A stretch of 64,000 nucleotides of DNA from JACRLW01 sp046349595 (GTDB taxonomy: Bacteria; Planctomycetota; UBA1135; UBA2386): NCBI GenBank assembly GCA_046349595.1, contig JAXMCA010000001.1:1054001-1118000 (forward strand), in the 5' to 3' direction. The notes beneath the pieces were generated by a model. It ran no database searches. It saw only the letters and a list, made by a program, of their open reading frames with translations, and was not told the DNA's origin. Made by a program: the position numbers and the translations under genes. The first letter of the stretch is position 1. Each line of letters starts with the position of its first letter. This document shows positions 50,271 to 58,335 of this stretch, piece after piece.

Positions 50271-51881
50271 CTTGCGCTTGATGTTGCCGCCCTTGAACCA
50301 GTCGATCCAGGCGGCCTCGAAGGCGGCCATGTCGACACCGGCGAAGGCGGCTTCGACCGCCTTCTTCTCGCTCTTCGTCTCGAGGGCGACCTTGCCGTAG
50401 GTCGGCACGATCTGGCTCCACTTGTCGTCGAACTTGCTGCCGAGGCGTTCCTTGCCGCGCATCAGGAAGTCCATCATCACCCAGGCCTGGGCGTAGTGGG
50501 CCGAGGCATTGGCCCCGTAGAAGGTCGGCTTGTCCCAGATCACGATCTCCGAGGTCGGGACGTAGGTCTTCGAGTTGACCAGCGGCTGGAACTCGGAGAG
50601 GCGACTGCGATGCGGGGTGTACTCCTCCGACTTGCCCTTCACACGCAGGGCGCCGAAGTACTCGGCGAGGCCCTCGTCGAACCAGCGGTGCAGGTCGACG
50701 CCCGGCCAATACTGATCCGAGTACTGATGCCACGCCTCGTGATAGGCGATCGACAGCATCTGGTCCTCGTTGTTCACCATCTCGTGCTGCTTGTCGTAGT
50801 AGATCACGAGTTCCTTCGAGCCGGGGCTGAACCAACCGACGACGCCGTACGGGGTGTCACCGTACTTGCGGAACTCGTCGTAGTTGCTGCACACGCGGAT
50901 GATCGAGTAGTTGGTCGTCATCGCGTCGTGGGGCGGATAGCGGTCGCGGAACATCGTGCGCGCGTCCTCCAGCTTCTCGCTGGTCCAGCGCGCGAACTTG
51001 CGCATCTCCTTCTTCTGCTCCGGCTTGCTCCACGAGTAGGTGATGATGAAGTCCGGAGTGGTGAAGTAGTCCCAGTTGTCGAGGTTGCGGATGTTGTCCT
51101 TCAGGACCTTGAGGGACTCCTTCTGCTTCTCGGTGACCGCGAACTTGTCGCGGGCCGCATCGGTGTCGTCGGCGTCGGGGTCCGGTTCGACGTACTCCAG
51201 ACTGGTGAGCATGCGCTTCACGATCTGGACCCACTTCTGGTCGGGCTTGTCACCCTTGACCGGGATCGACACGACCAGCCCGATCTCGCGTCCGTCGGGC
51301 AGCGGATAGGCGGCGGCCGAGGTGTACCAGACCTGCTCGAACTGCTCGCCGTAGCCGTTGTGCATCGCCTGCGACTCGGTGTACTCCCACCAGGTGTAGC
51401 CGAGCTTCTTGCTGCTCCCCTTGTTCTCCTTGCCCTCGACGATGTAGCGGCGCTTGGTGTCGGAATTGCGCGGGTCCTTCACCCAGTCGACGAAGGTGCG
51501 CGACCTCAGCCGAGCGACCGCGTCCTTCCGTGCGGCTTCCTCGGCCTCCGCCTTCGACATCGGCTTGCCGTTCTCGCCCGTGTTCGGCGTGGCGGGTTCG
51601 GCCTTGCTCCCCGCGAACTCCATCACCAGCAGGTCCCACGAGAACCTGCCGTAGCGACCCCAGATGTAGTCGCCGTCGTTCTGCGGCTCGAACTTGGCGA
51701 CGACGTTCGCCTCCTTCGGCGAGATCGCGCCGATCTGCATCGGCACCTGGGCGAGCTTCTTCGAGACCTGCAGGCGCACGTGCTGGTTCTCGAGGTTCTG
51801 CCACTCGTACTCCTGGGCCGCGACGGTCGCCGTCAGCGAGAAGAGCGCGAGGGAGAGGAGAGCGAGGTTGTGTCTACGCAT
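50268..51881 (-). CDS. Secreted gluzincin metallopeptidase (DUF1570-like)
   Basis: 537 aa with a Sec signal (LALLSLALFSLTATVAA, then QEYEW). N-terminal ~230 residues form an unrecognised domain rich in Trp/Tyr. The C-terminal half is a peptidase-MA/DUF1570-type domain: His381-Glu382-x2-His385 in AYHEAWHQY, and the third ligand Glu403 in WFDEGLAEYFG. No lipobox or anchor, so periplasmic or secreted. Substrate unknown. DUF1570 proteins are common in planctomycetes, which supports the taxonomic guess. It is the last gene before the convergent metal operon. Confidence 0.85.
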   Translation of the reverse strand: MRRHNLALLSLALFSLTATVAAQEYEWQNLENQHVRLQVSKKLAQVPMQIGAISPKEANVVAKFEPQNDGDYIWGRYGRFSWDLLVMEFAGSKAEPATPNTGENGKPMSKAEAEEAARKDAVARLRSRTFVDWVKDPRNSDTKRRYIVEGKENKGSSKKLGYTWWEYTESQAMHNGYGEQFEQVWYTSAAAYPLPDGREIGLVVSIPVKGDKPDQKWVQIVKRMLTSLEYVEPDPDADDTDAARDKFAVTEKQKESLKVLKDNIRNLDNWDYFTTPDFIITYSWSKPEQKKEMRKFARWTSEKLEDARTMFRDRYPPHDAMTTNYSIIRVCSNYDEFRKYGDTPYGVVGWFSPGSKELVIYYDKQHEMVNNEDQMLSIAYHEAWHQYSDQYWPGVDLHRWFDEGLAEYFGALRVKGKSEEYTPHRSRLSEFQPLVNSKTYVPTSEIVIWDKPTFYGANASAHYAQAWVMMDFLMRGKERLGSKFDDKWSQIVPTYGKVALETKSEKKAVEAAFAGVDMAAFEAAWIDWFKGGNIKRK

Positions 51882-51935
51882 GGCGTTCCGTCGATCCAGG
51901 TTCGGGGATGGTGCGGACCGTTCTCCGGAGGGCGG

Positions 51936-51941
51936 AGGATA
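51936..51941 (-). promoter_or_regulatory. -10-like TATCCT upstream of the secreted peptidase
   Basis: Minus-strand TATCCT followed by CCGCCCTCC, 54 nt before the peptidase start. It lies in the 137-nt gap downstream of the epimerase, otherwise without features. Confidence 0.45.
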
Positions 51942-52018
51942 GCCCCGATGCGACGATCGGGCACCGGGGCGCGTGTGACGAATCGGTGCAGCGCGTGTTC
52001 CCGGCGACCCTCCCGACC

Positions 52019-53065
52019 TCAGGTCGGAGGGTTCCGGTCGGCCGGTTCACCGACCCACTGCACGCCGAGGCCCGGTGTGTCCGGGAATGCGATCGAACCG
52101 TCGTTCCGGACACGAACTCCGTGCGCCACGTCGTCGGCGAGCAGCAGGGCACCGTCCATGTCGACCCAGTCCAGCAGCGGCAACAGGTGGCCGATCGCCG
52201 AGATGCCGACCGTCGATTCGGTCATGCAGCCGACCATCACCTTCATGCCGAGTCGATGCGCGTGGTCGATCATGCGCCGCGCCGGGGTCAGGCCGCCGCA
52301 CTTGGTGAGCTTGACGTTGATGCCGTGGAACCGGCCCGCACAGTCGGCGACGTCCTCCTCGCCCTGGCAGCTCTCGTCGGCGACCACGGGCAGTGCGCAG
52401 CGTGCGAAGACCTCGGCCTGACCCGCGCGATCCTCGGGGGGCAAGGGTTGTTCGATGAACTCGACTCCGAGCCCGCGCAGAGGACCGGCGAGGTCGAGCG
52501 TCTGCGCCGCAGACCATGCGCAGTTGGCGTCGACGCGGAAGGTGGCCCGGGTGTGGCGCCGCAGCTCGCGGATCACCGCGAGGTCGTCGCCGCCGCCGAG
52601 CTTGATCTTGTAGATCGGGAAGTCGGGGAACTCGCGCAGCTTGCGGACCATCTCGCCGACCTCGGCGATGCCGATGGTGTAGTCGCTGCACAGCGGTGGG
52701 GGCGGGGCGAAGCCGAGCAGCTTCCACACCGGTTGCCGAAGCCGCTTGCCCCACAGGTCGTGGGCCGCCGAGTCGAGGGCGCAGAGTGCGAAGGGGTCGT
52801 CGGCGAGGGCGGGTGCATGACGGGCGAAGAAGGCCTCCGGGTGATCGACCCGGTCGCTCTCGATCGCCGCGCGCACCCGCTCGAGGTTGGAGGCCATGCC
52901 CTCCGCCGAGTTGCCGTAGTAGCCGACGGTCGAGGCTTCGCCGAAGCCGGCGTGCACGCCGTCGCGCAGCTCGACGATCAGGTTGTGCTGCAGGACGGTC
53001 GATCCATGCGCGATCGTGAAACGGTGGCGCAAGCGGAGCGGGACGATGCGCAGGATCATCTGCAT
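52019..53065 (-). CDS. Dipeptide epimerase (L-Ala-D/L-Glu epimerase type, enolase superfamily)
   Basis: 348 aa, normal length. Barrel residues in the expected order: Lys153 and Lys155 in IYKIKLGGG, metal ligands Asp179 (RVDANCAW), Glu205 (IEQPL) and Asp230 (VADES), and Lys255 in VKLTKCGG. The specificity region MVGCMTESTVG and a DMDG near the end are typical of the Ala-Glu epimerases that act on murein-derived L-Ala-D-Glu. Other dipeptide specificities exist in this family. It lies directly after a BioF-family gene on the same strand (45-nt gap). Confidence 0.92.
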   Translation of the reverse strand: MQMILRIVPLRLRHRFTIAHGSTVLQHNLIVELRDGVHAGFGEASTVGYYGNSAEGMASNLERVRAAIESDRVDHPEAFFARHAPALADDPFALCALDSAAHDLWGKRLRQPVWKLLGFAPPPPLCSDYTIGIAEVGEMVRKLREFPDFPIYKIKLGGGDDLAVIRELRRHTRATFRVDANCAWSAAQTLDLAGPLRGLGVEFIEQPLPPEDRAGQAEVFARCALPVVADESCQGEEDVADCAGRFHGINVKLTKCGGLTPARRMIDHAHRLGMKVMVGCMTESTVGISAIGHLLPLLDWVDMDGALLLADDVAHGVRVRNDGSIAFPDTPGLGVQWVGEPADRNPPT

Positions 53066-53110
53066 GCGCGCAGCTTCGCGCCGCGCGCTGCGGGCGTCGA
53101 GCGCGCTCCG

Positions 53111-54235
53111 CTACAGGCAGCGGCGCAGGGCGTCGAGCAGTTGCTCGAGGTGATGCGCCTCGTGCGTCGCGAAGACCGCGATGCGCAGCGCCGTTCCGTG
53201 CAGGCCGCCGTAATCGCTGAGCACGGGAACGAGGATGCCGGCGCCGCGCAGCGCTTCGTGGCGGCGTTCGCCTTCCCTTGCGTCGCGGCACGGCACGGCG
53301 AGGATCGGGGTCGGAGCGGCGGGAAGGTTCATGCCGAGAGCCGCGAGGCCCGCGCGCAGCGTGGCGGTGTTCGCGTGCAGGCGGGTGCGGCGCTCCGGCT
53401 GCGTGCGGACCAGTCCGACCGCGGTCGCGGTCGCGGCGGCGACCGGCACCGTGGGCGGGGTCGAGCCGGCGTGCCAGGGCGAGCGGATGCGCGCGCGTTC
53501 GACCGTGGCGGCGTCGTCGGCGAGGACCCCGCCATGCCCACCGAGCGCCTTGCTCGCCGTCCCTGCGACGAGCAAGCGGCACGGGCCATTGTGGGCGTCG
53601 ATGCCGAGGTGCTCGAGCGTGCCGCGTCCCGCACCGCCGAGCACGCCGAAGCCGTGGGCGTCGTCGACGCACAGCGCGCTGTCGCCGTGCGCGGCGAGGA
53701 CGGCGCGGTATTCGACGAGGGGGGCCAGCGCGCCGGTGCCTGCGAACACGCCGTCGGTCATCACCAGCGGGGACTCGCCGGCCTGTAGTTCGCGGTGCAA
53801 GACGGCGCGCAGATCCTCCGGGTCGCGGTGGACGAAGGCGTGGCAGGGCAGCCCGAAGGCGTGCAGGGCCTCGCGCGCGCTGTCGTGGCACGACGCGTCG
53901 TGGAAGGCCCGCCATCGCCGCTCCGGCAGGGCGGCGAGCATCAGCGCGCCCGCGGCCCATCCCGAGGCGACGTGCAGTGCGGCTGGCGTGCCGAACAGCG
54001 CGCAGAGCGCCGCTTCGGAGTCGAGCAGCGACGGACTCGTGCCGTATCCGGCGCGGGCACTGCCCGCGTGCAGGCCGTAGCGCGCGAGCGCATCCTGTGC
54101 GGCCCGGATCACCGCGGGATCCGACTGCAGTCCGAGGTAGGCGGTGCCGCCGAACCACAACAGGTGTCGACCGTCGACCGTGACCATCGGACCGACGGGG
54201 CTCTCGAAGACGCGTCGCGACGTCGGCTCAGCCAT
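53111..54235 (-). CDS. PLP-dependent alpha-oxoamine synthase-like enzyme (BioF/Kbl family)
   Basis: 374 aa from the ATG at 54235, which overlaps the ATPase gene end by 8 nt. Fold-type I PLP enzyme: substrate loop FGGTAYLGL, GTSPSLLDSEAALCALFG, HDASCHDS, PLP-binding DDAHGFGVLG (Asp191/His194) and the Schiff-base Lys229 in TASKALGGHGG. The closest named groups are AONS (BioF) and 2-amino-3-ketobutyrate CoA ligase. No biotin genes are nearby, and the neighbour is a dipeptide epimerase, so BioF function is not assumed. Confidence 0.85.
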   Translation of the reverse strand: MAEPTSRRVFESPVGPMVTVDGRHLLWFGGTAYLGLQSDPAVIRAAQDALARYGLHAGSARAGYGTSPSLLDSEAALCALFGTPAALHVASGWAAGALMLAALPERRWRAFHDASCHDSAREALHAFGLPCHAFVHRDPEDLRAVLHRELQAGESPLVMTDGVFAGTGALAPLVEYRAVLAAHGDSALCVDDAHGFGVLGGAGRGTLEHLGIDAHNGPCRLLVAGTASKALGGHGGVLADDAATVERARIRSPWHAGSTPPTVPVAAATATAVGLVRTQPERRTRLHANTATLRAGLAALGMNLPAAPTPILAVPCRDAREGERRHEALRGAGILVPVLSDYGGLHGTALRIAVFATHEAHHLEQLLDALRRCL

Positions 54236-55025
54236 CGCTGCGCTCCCGGCGTCGCGGAACGACGAGCGGTGAGGCATCCGTGCCGGGGAGCCGGCCGAAG
54301 TGCAGATGCGGACCGAAGACCGCGCCGAGGACCTCGGCGCGCAGGATCTCCGCGGGGGTGCCCTGTGCCACGATGTGTCCCCGATCGAGGGCGACGATCC
54401 GCTGCGCGAACTGGGCGGCGAGGTTGAGGTCGTGGGTCACGAGCAGCACCGCGCGGCCGTCGCGCGCGGCGTCGGCGAAGAGTTCGAGGATCGCGATCTG
54501 ATGCCCGGGATCCAGCGAGGCCGTCGGCTCGTCGCCGAGCAGGATCGGTGTGTCCTGTGCCAACGCGCGCGCGACCAGCACGCGCTGGCGCTCGCCGCCG
54601 GACAGGGTTTCCAACGCGCGGTCGGCGAAGGCGGTCATCGCGGTCCGCTCCAGCGCGGACTGGACCACGGCGCGTTCGAGGTCGGCAGGAGTCCCGTGTC
54701 GGTGCGCGTAGCGACCGCCCTCGACGAAGGCGCGGACGCGGAACGGCGGGATCGCCTCGAGGCCCTGGGGCACCATCGCCACGCGGCGCGCGCGCTCGAG
54801 GGGGCGGAGCCGCGTCAGGTCCTCACCGACTGCGTGCGCAGTCCCCCGACTCGGGGTCACCAGTCCTGCCGCGACGCGCAGCAGCGAACTCTTGCCCGCG
54901 CCGTTGGGCCCGATCACCGCGACGATCTCGCCGCGCGCGACGTCGAGGTCGACGTCCTCGAGCACCATCGCCGACCGCGCTGCGTAGCGCAGGCCGACCT
55001 GCCGCAGCTCGAGCGCCTTCACCAT
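54228..55025 (-). CDS. ABC importer ATPase, FecE/BtuD type
   Basis: 265 aa from the ATG at 55025 (MVKALELRQVGLRYAAR). Walker A GPNGAGKSS, signature LSGGERQR, Walker B ILLGDEPTASLD, H-loop LLVTHD, then the FecE/BtuD-like TPAEILRAEVLGAVFG near the end. The start lies just beside the permease stop. Third gene of a binding protein-permease-ATPase import operon for a siderophore, haem or cobalamin-type ligand. Confidence 0.93.
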   Translation of the reverse strand: MVKALELRQVGLRYAARSAMVLEDVDLDVARGEIVAVIGPNGAGKSSLLRVAAGLVTPSRGTAHAVGEDLTRLRPLERARRVAMVPQGLEAIPPFRVRAFVEGGRYAHRHGTPADLERAVVQSALERTAMTAFADRALETLSGGERQRVLVARALAQDTPILLGDEPTASLDPGHQIAILELFADAARDGRAVLLVTHDLNLAAQFAQRIVALDRGHIVAQGTPAEILRAEVLGAVFGPHLHFGRLPGTDASPLVVPRRRERSDG

Positions 55026-56125
55026 GCCGGTTGCCTCCGCAGGTGGCGGACGAGGAGCCACAGGAACAGCGGGCCGCCGATCAGCGACATGACCGGTCCG
55101 GGGTGGAGGGGTCGATCGCCGAGCGCGATGCGCTGCGTGACGTCGGTGAGCAGCACGAACACCGCCCCGCCGAGGATGGACAGAGGGAGCAGCGCACGAT
55201 GGCTGGTGCTGACCGCGAGGCGGAGCAGGTGGGGGACGACCAGGCCGACGAAGCCGATCTGCCCCGCGGCGGCCACCGCGCAGGCGGTGGCGAAGGCGGC
55301 GGCGACCAGGGCGAGACGGTGCACGCGGTCGGTGTCGACGCCGAGGCTGCGCGCATCGTCCTCACCGGCGGAGAGGAGGTCGAGTTCGCGCGACACGCGT
55401 GGCGTCAGGGCGGCTGCGACGACCACGCCGATGCCGACCAGTACGCACTGGTACGGGCGTCGGTCGTCCAAGGTGCCCGTCGACCAGGTGAGCAGCGCCT
55501 TGAGGGTGTCGAAGTCGCTCCGTGTCGCGAGCAGGTCTTGCACCGCCGCGAGCGCTCCGGCGATGCAGGTGTTCACCGCCACACCGAGCAGGAGCAGCGT
55601 CGCCACCCCGCGGTGCAGCGAGAGTCTCCGTCCGACCAGGACGACGCCGGCGCCGACCACGAGCGCACCCACGAAGGCGGCCGCCGTGGTCAGCCAGGGC
55701 CCGGCATCGGTGAGGCCCGCACCGACCAGGGCGTGCGTGTAGCCACCGAGTGCGAGGACGGCGAGCGCCTGGCCGAAGCTCGCGCCGGCCGTCACGCCGA
55801 TCAGCGACGGCGACGCGAGCGGATTGCGGAACAGGCCCTGCAGGAGCGCACCGGCGACCGCGAGGCAAGCACCGACGCCGGCCGCTGTCAGCGTGCGCCA
55901 CACCCGGAGCTCGATCCGCGGCTGTGCGAGTTCGCCGAGCGGCTCGCCGAGACCGAGCATCGCGCGCAGTCCACGCAGCACGTCGCCGAGGCCCAGCGTG
56001 TCGCGTGCGCTGTCGCCGAGGACGACCTCGAGCGAGGCGAGCAACAGCAGCGCGTAGAACAGCGCGAGCGCGACGCGGTGCGTACGTCTCGATTCGAGCG
56101 TCGCGGCGTCGCGCGCCGGAGTCAA
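55019..56125 (-). CDS. FecCD/BtuC-family ABC permease
   Basis: 368 aa from a TTG at 56125, which overlaps the stop of the binding-protein gene as TTGA; the frame is open further upstream but Arg-rich and not membrane-like. About ten hydrophobic segments. Family blocks: RLPRL-region equivalent RIELRVWRTLTAAGVGACLA, GALLQGLFRNPLASPSLIGV and FVGLVVPHLLRL near the end. Iron-complex/B12-type transporter permease. Confidence 0.92.
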   Translation of the reverse strand: MTPARDAATLESRRTHRVALALFYALLLLASLEVVLGDSARDTLGLGDVLRGLRAMLGLGEPLGELAQPRIELRVWRTLTAAGVGACLAVAGALLQGLFRNPLASPSLIGVTAGASFGQALAVLALGGYTHALVGAGLTDAGPWLTTAAAFVGALVVGAGVVLVGRRLSLHRGVATLLLLGVAVNTCIAGALAAVQDLLATRSDFDTLKALLTWSTGTLDDRRPYQCVLVGIGVVVAAALTPRVSRELDLLSAGEDDARSLGVDTDRVHRLALVAAAFATACAVAAAGQIGFVGLVVPHLLRLAVSTSHRALLPLSILGGAVFVLLTDVTQRIALGDRPLHPGPVMSLIGGPLFLWLLVRHLRRQPAW

Positions 56126-57126
56126 CGGTGTCCCTTGCGGGTGCGCGCGAGCATCTCGTCGGCGGCGCGCGCGAGTTCTTCGGCGGCGGTCACGATCTCG
56201 ATCGACGAGGTCGAGAACAGACTCGGGTGCAGCGTGACGATGTGACCCTCCTTCACGGCGCTGAGTCCGCGCAGGGCCGACTCCTGGCGCAGCAGCGTCA
56301 GCGTGTTGCCATCCTCTTCGCCGACGGCGGCGGGGACGACGATCACCTCGGGATCCATCTCCAACAGCTCCTCGAAGGACACTCGCGAAGTGCCGATCAG
56401 TCCGGCGCGTGCCGCTGCATTGTTGAAGCCGGCGAGCCGGAGGATCTCGTCGGCCGGAGTGCGTGCGCCGCTGCTCCAACCCTCGCTGCCGTCGTGGACG
56501 AAGAACAGGGCCGAGAGCCCGGAGCGCTCGCCGACATCGTGGGCGATCGCTTCGCTGCGCGCCTGCAGCGAATCCTGGGCAGTCTTGTCGTCGACACCGA
56601 GTGCCTCCGCGATGCGCGCGAGGTCACGTCTTGCGTCGTCGAAGCTCTCCGCGTTCGACATCCGCAGTACCGGCACGTTCGCGGACTGCAATGCGGCGAT
56701 CGTCTCGGGGGAGCTCTGCTGCGAGCAGATCACCAGATCCGGAGCCAGGCGGAGCATGTCTTCGGCGACGAAGCGCTCGAAGCGCGGCAGCTCTGCGAAT
56801 TCCTTGGGTCGGCGTGCGGCGGCCGACCAGGTCATCGCCTGCACCGGGACCGCGACCAGACGCTTGGGAGGCCAGACTGCGATCACCGTGTCGAGCAGCG
56901 AGGCGTTGGCGACCAGCACGCGGCGCGGACGGTGCTCGAGATGGACCGAGCCGCCTTCCTGCATGTCGACGTCGCGCGGGAATCCGTCGTCGCCCTCGGG
57001 AACCACCACCGCGGGCCGCCCGGTCGGTGGGGCCGCCTTTTGGGGATCGCGCCGCCCGTAGGTCAATGCGATCAGGGCGAGAGCGACGATCGGGGCGAGC
57101 CAGGCGAGGATGCGCAGCGGCGACAT
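56122..57126 (-). CDS. Periplasmic binding protein of the BtuF/FecB type
   Basis: 334 aa. The N-terminus is a hydrophobic signal or anchor (ILAWLAPIVALALIALTYG) with no lipobox. Class III binding-protein blocks: RPRRVLVANASLLDTVIAV, RLAPDLVICSQQSSPETI, and in the C-terminal lobe ADEILRLAGFNN and MDPEVIVVPA. GGAGGG stands 7 nt before the ATG, one of the best ribosome sites in the window. The ligand is not evident. The upstream leader shows no recognisable cobalamin riboswitch core, so B12 is not favoured by regulation. Confidence 0.9.
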   Translation of the reverse strand: MSPLRILAWLAPIVALALIALTYGRRDPQKAAPPTGRPAVVVPEGDDGFPRDVDMQEGGSVHLEHRPRRVLVANASLLDTVIAVWPPKRLVAVPVQAMTWSAAARRPKEFAELPRFERFVAEDMLRLAPDLVICSQQSSPETIAALQSANVPVLRMSNAESFDDARRDLARIAEALGVDDKTAQDSLQARSEAIAHDVGERSGLSALFFVHDGSEGWSSGARTPADEILRLAGFNNAAARAGLIGTSRVSFEELLEMDPEVIVVPAAVGEEDGNTLTLLRQESALRGLSAVKEGHIVTLHPSLFSTSSIEIVTAAEELARAADEMLARTRKGHR

Positions 57127-57133
57127 GGGTTTT

Positions 57134-57139
57134 CCCTCC
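57134..57139 (-). promoter_or_regulatory. Strong Shine-Dalgarno (GGAGGG) of the binding-protein gene
   Basis: Minus-strand GGAGGG with a 7-nt spacer to the ATG at 57126. It fixes the start. Most other starts in the window lack such a clear site. Confidence 0.6.
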
Positions 57140-57253
57140 GGCCAAAGGATCGGCTATCGGGCTGTCCGGGTCGAGCCGAGCGGAGGGACCGATCCCGGTC
57201 CGACGCTCGAGCGGCGCGCGCGACCGTCAGGAGTCCGCGGATCCCCGACGTGG

Positions 57254-57308
57254 AACTCACCAGTTCGCAGGGACCCGCAGTTCCCTGCCGCGAAACTCAC
57301 CAGCTCGC
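57254..57308. repeat. 15-bp direct repeat flanking the rpsN terminator
   Basis: 57254-57268 and 57294-57308 differ at one position (AACTCACCAGYTCGC). The second copy covers the rpsN stop and last codons. The hairpin 57267-57288 sits between them. The repeat may be a duplication of the gene end. Confidence 0.6.
57267..57288 (-). terminator. rpsN terminator hairpin
   Basis: GCAGGGA and TCCCTGC arms (57267-57273 with 57282-57288), 8-nt loop, 9 nt downstream of the rpsN stop on the minus strand. No U-tract. Confidence 0.5.
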
Positions 57309-57602
57309 CTTGCGCACGCCCGGCACTTCCGCGACCAGGGCGAGTTCGCGGAAGGCGACGCGGCACAGGCCGAACTTGCGCAGGTAGGCGCGCGAGCGGC
57401 CGGTCAGATTGCAGCGATTGCGGATGCGCGTCGGCGAGCTGTCGCGCGGGAGCTTCATGAGCTTGCGACGCGCCGCGTCACGCTCCTCCATCGACAGCTT
57501 GTCGTCACGGATGAGGGCGACGAGCGCTTTGCGCTTGTCGCGGAGCCGCGCCGCGAGCATGCGGCGGCGGGTGTTCTTCTGGATCGCGGAGGTCTTCGCC
57601 AT
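57297..57602 (-). CDS. rpsN: 30S ribosomal protein S14, long zinc-less form
   Basis: 101 aa. MAKTSAIQKN start, KLPRDSSPTRIRNRCNLTGR, then SRAYLRKFGLCRVAFRELA and the canonical ending VRKASW. The C-x-x-C zinc ribbon of the short form is missing, so this is the C-minus type. It lies outside any ribosomal-protein operon, as stand-alone paralogous rpsN copies do; whether another S14 exists in the genome cannot be seen. A promoter-like TACTCT is 29 nt upstream. Confidence 0.95.
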   Translation of the reverse strand: MAKTSAIQKNTRRRMLAARLRDKRKALVALIRDDKLSMEERDAARRKLMKLPRDSSPTRIRNRCNLTGRSRAYLRKFGLCRVAFRELALVAEVPGVRKASW

Positions 57603-57630
57603 GGACGCGCGGGCTTGGTAAGGGGCGGGG

Positions 57631-57636
57631 AGAGTA
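57631..57636 (-). promoter_or_regulatory. -10-like TACTCT of rpsN
   Basis: Minus-strand TACTCT followed by CCCCGCCCC, closely resembling the rplU promoter (TACTTT then CTCCGCCCC). A weak -35 (TCGCCA) lies 17 nt upstream. Two ribosomal genes on opposite strands sharing the element supports it being real. Confidence 0.5.
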
Positions 57637-57671
57637 GCGTCCAGCCCCGCGCGTGGCGAGAGGATTCCCGC

Positions 57672-58313
57672 TCAGGACTGCCCGCGGACCGCGCCGAGCT
57701 GGCGTGCGGCCCGGGATCGGATCGCGGCGAAGTCGCCCTTCTCGAGATCACCCGGCTGGAACAGGCTTCCGACGAATCCGACACCGAAGGCGCCGGCGGC
57801 GAGGACCTGTGCCGCGTTGCGCTCGTCGACCCCGGCCGTGGGGAAGATGCGCAGGAAGGGCAGTGGCCCGCGGCAGGCCCGGACGTAGCCGGCGAGGTCG
57901 TCCGGGGCGGGGAACAGCTTGACGACCGCCGCCCCGGCCCGATGCGCTGCGACCATCTCGGTCGGGGTGAAGGCCCCGGGGATGCACAGCAGGTCGAGTT
58001 CCCGGCACCAGCCGATCAACGCCGGATCGGTGACGGGGGAGACCAGGAAGCGGGCGCCCGCATCGGTGGCGCGCCGGGCGTCCTCGAGGTCGAGGACGGT
58101 TCCGGCTCCGACCACGAGATCCTCGACCTCGGCGAGGCGCGCGATCGTGGCGAGGGCGCCTGGGGTGTTGAGCGTCAGCTCGACGATGCGGAAGCCGCCC
58201 TCGATCGCGGCGTCGATCGCCGGGTCGACGGCCGCCGCGTGCGGAGTGCGCAGGATCGCGGACGCGCGCTGCCGAGCGAAGGCGGCGAGCACGGTGTCGA
58301 TGCGCTTGGTCAC
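57672..58313 (-). CDS. eda: KDPG/KHG aldolase family protein
   Basis: 213 aa from the GTG at 58313; an ATG at 58349 would overlap the previous gene by 14 nt and is the alternative. Class I aldolase: catalytic base Glu45 in RIVELTLNTP (the usual Arg49 is Asn here), VVGAGTVLD, PGAFTPTE, Schiff-base Lys132 in VVKLFPA, and FPTAGVDERN. It cleaves 2-keto-3-deoxy-6-phosphogluconate or a related keto-acid phosphate. The Arg-to-Asn change in the phosphate/carboxylate region may shift the substrate (e.g. towards KDPGal). No edd or other Entner-Doudoroff genes are nearby. Confidence 0.88.
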   Translation of the reverse strand: MTKRIDTVLAAFARQRASAILRTPHAAAVDPAIDAAIEGGFRIVELTLNTPGALATIARLAEVEDLVVGAGTVLDLEDARRATDAGARFLVSPVTDPALIGWCRELDLLCIPGAFTPTEMVAAHRAGAAVVKLFPAPDDLAGYVRACRGPLPFLRIFPTAGVDERNAAQVLAAGAFGVGFVGSLFQPGDLEKGDFAAIRSRAARQLGAVRGQS

Positions 58314-58335
58314 GGCGGGACGGTACCCCTGCCGC

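Noticed and set aside
57127..57296. Cobalamin riboswitch in the leader of the BtuF-like gene
   Set aside because: I looked for the conserved B12-box core and flanking helices on the minus strand and found none; the only structure is the rpsN terminator hairpin.
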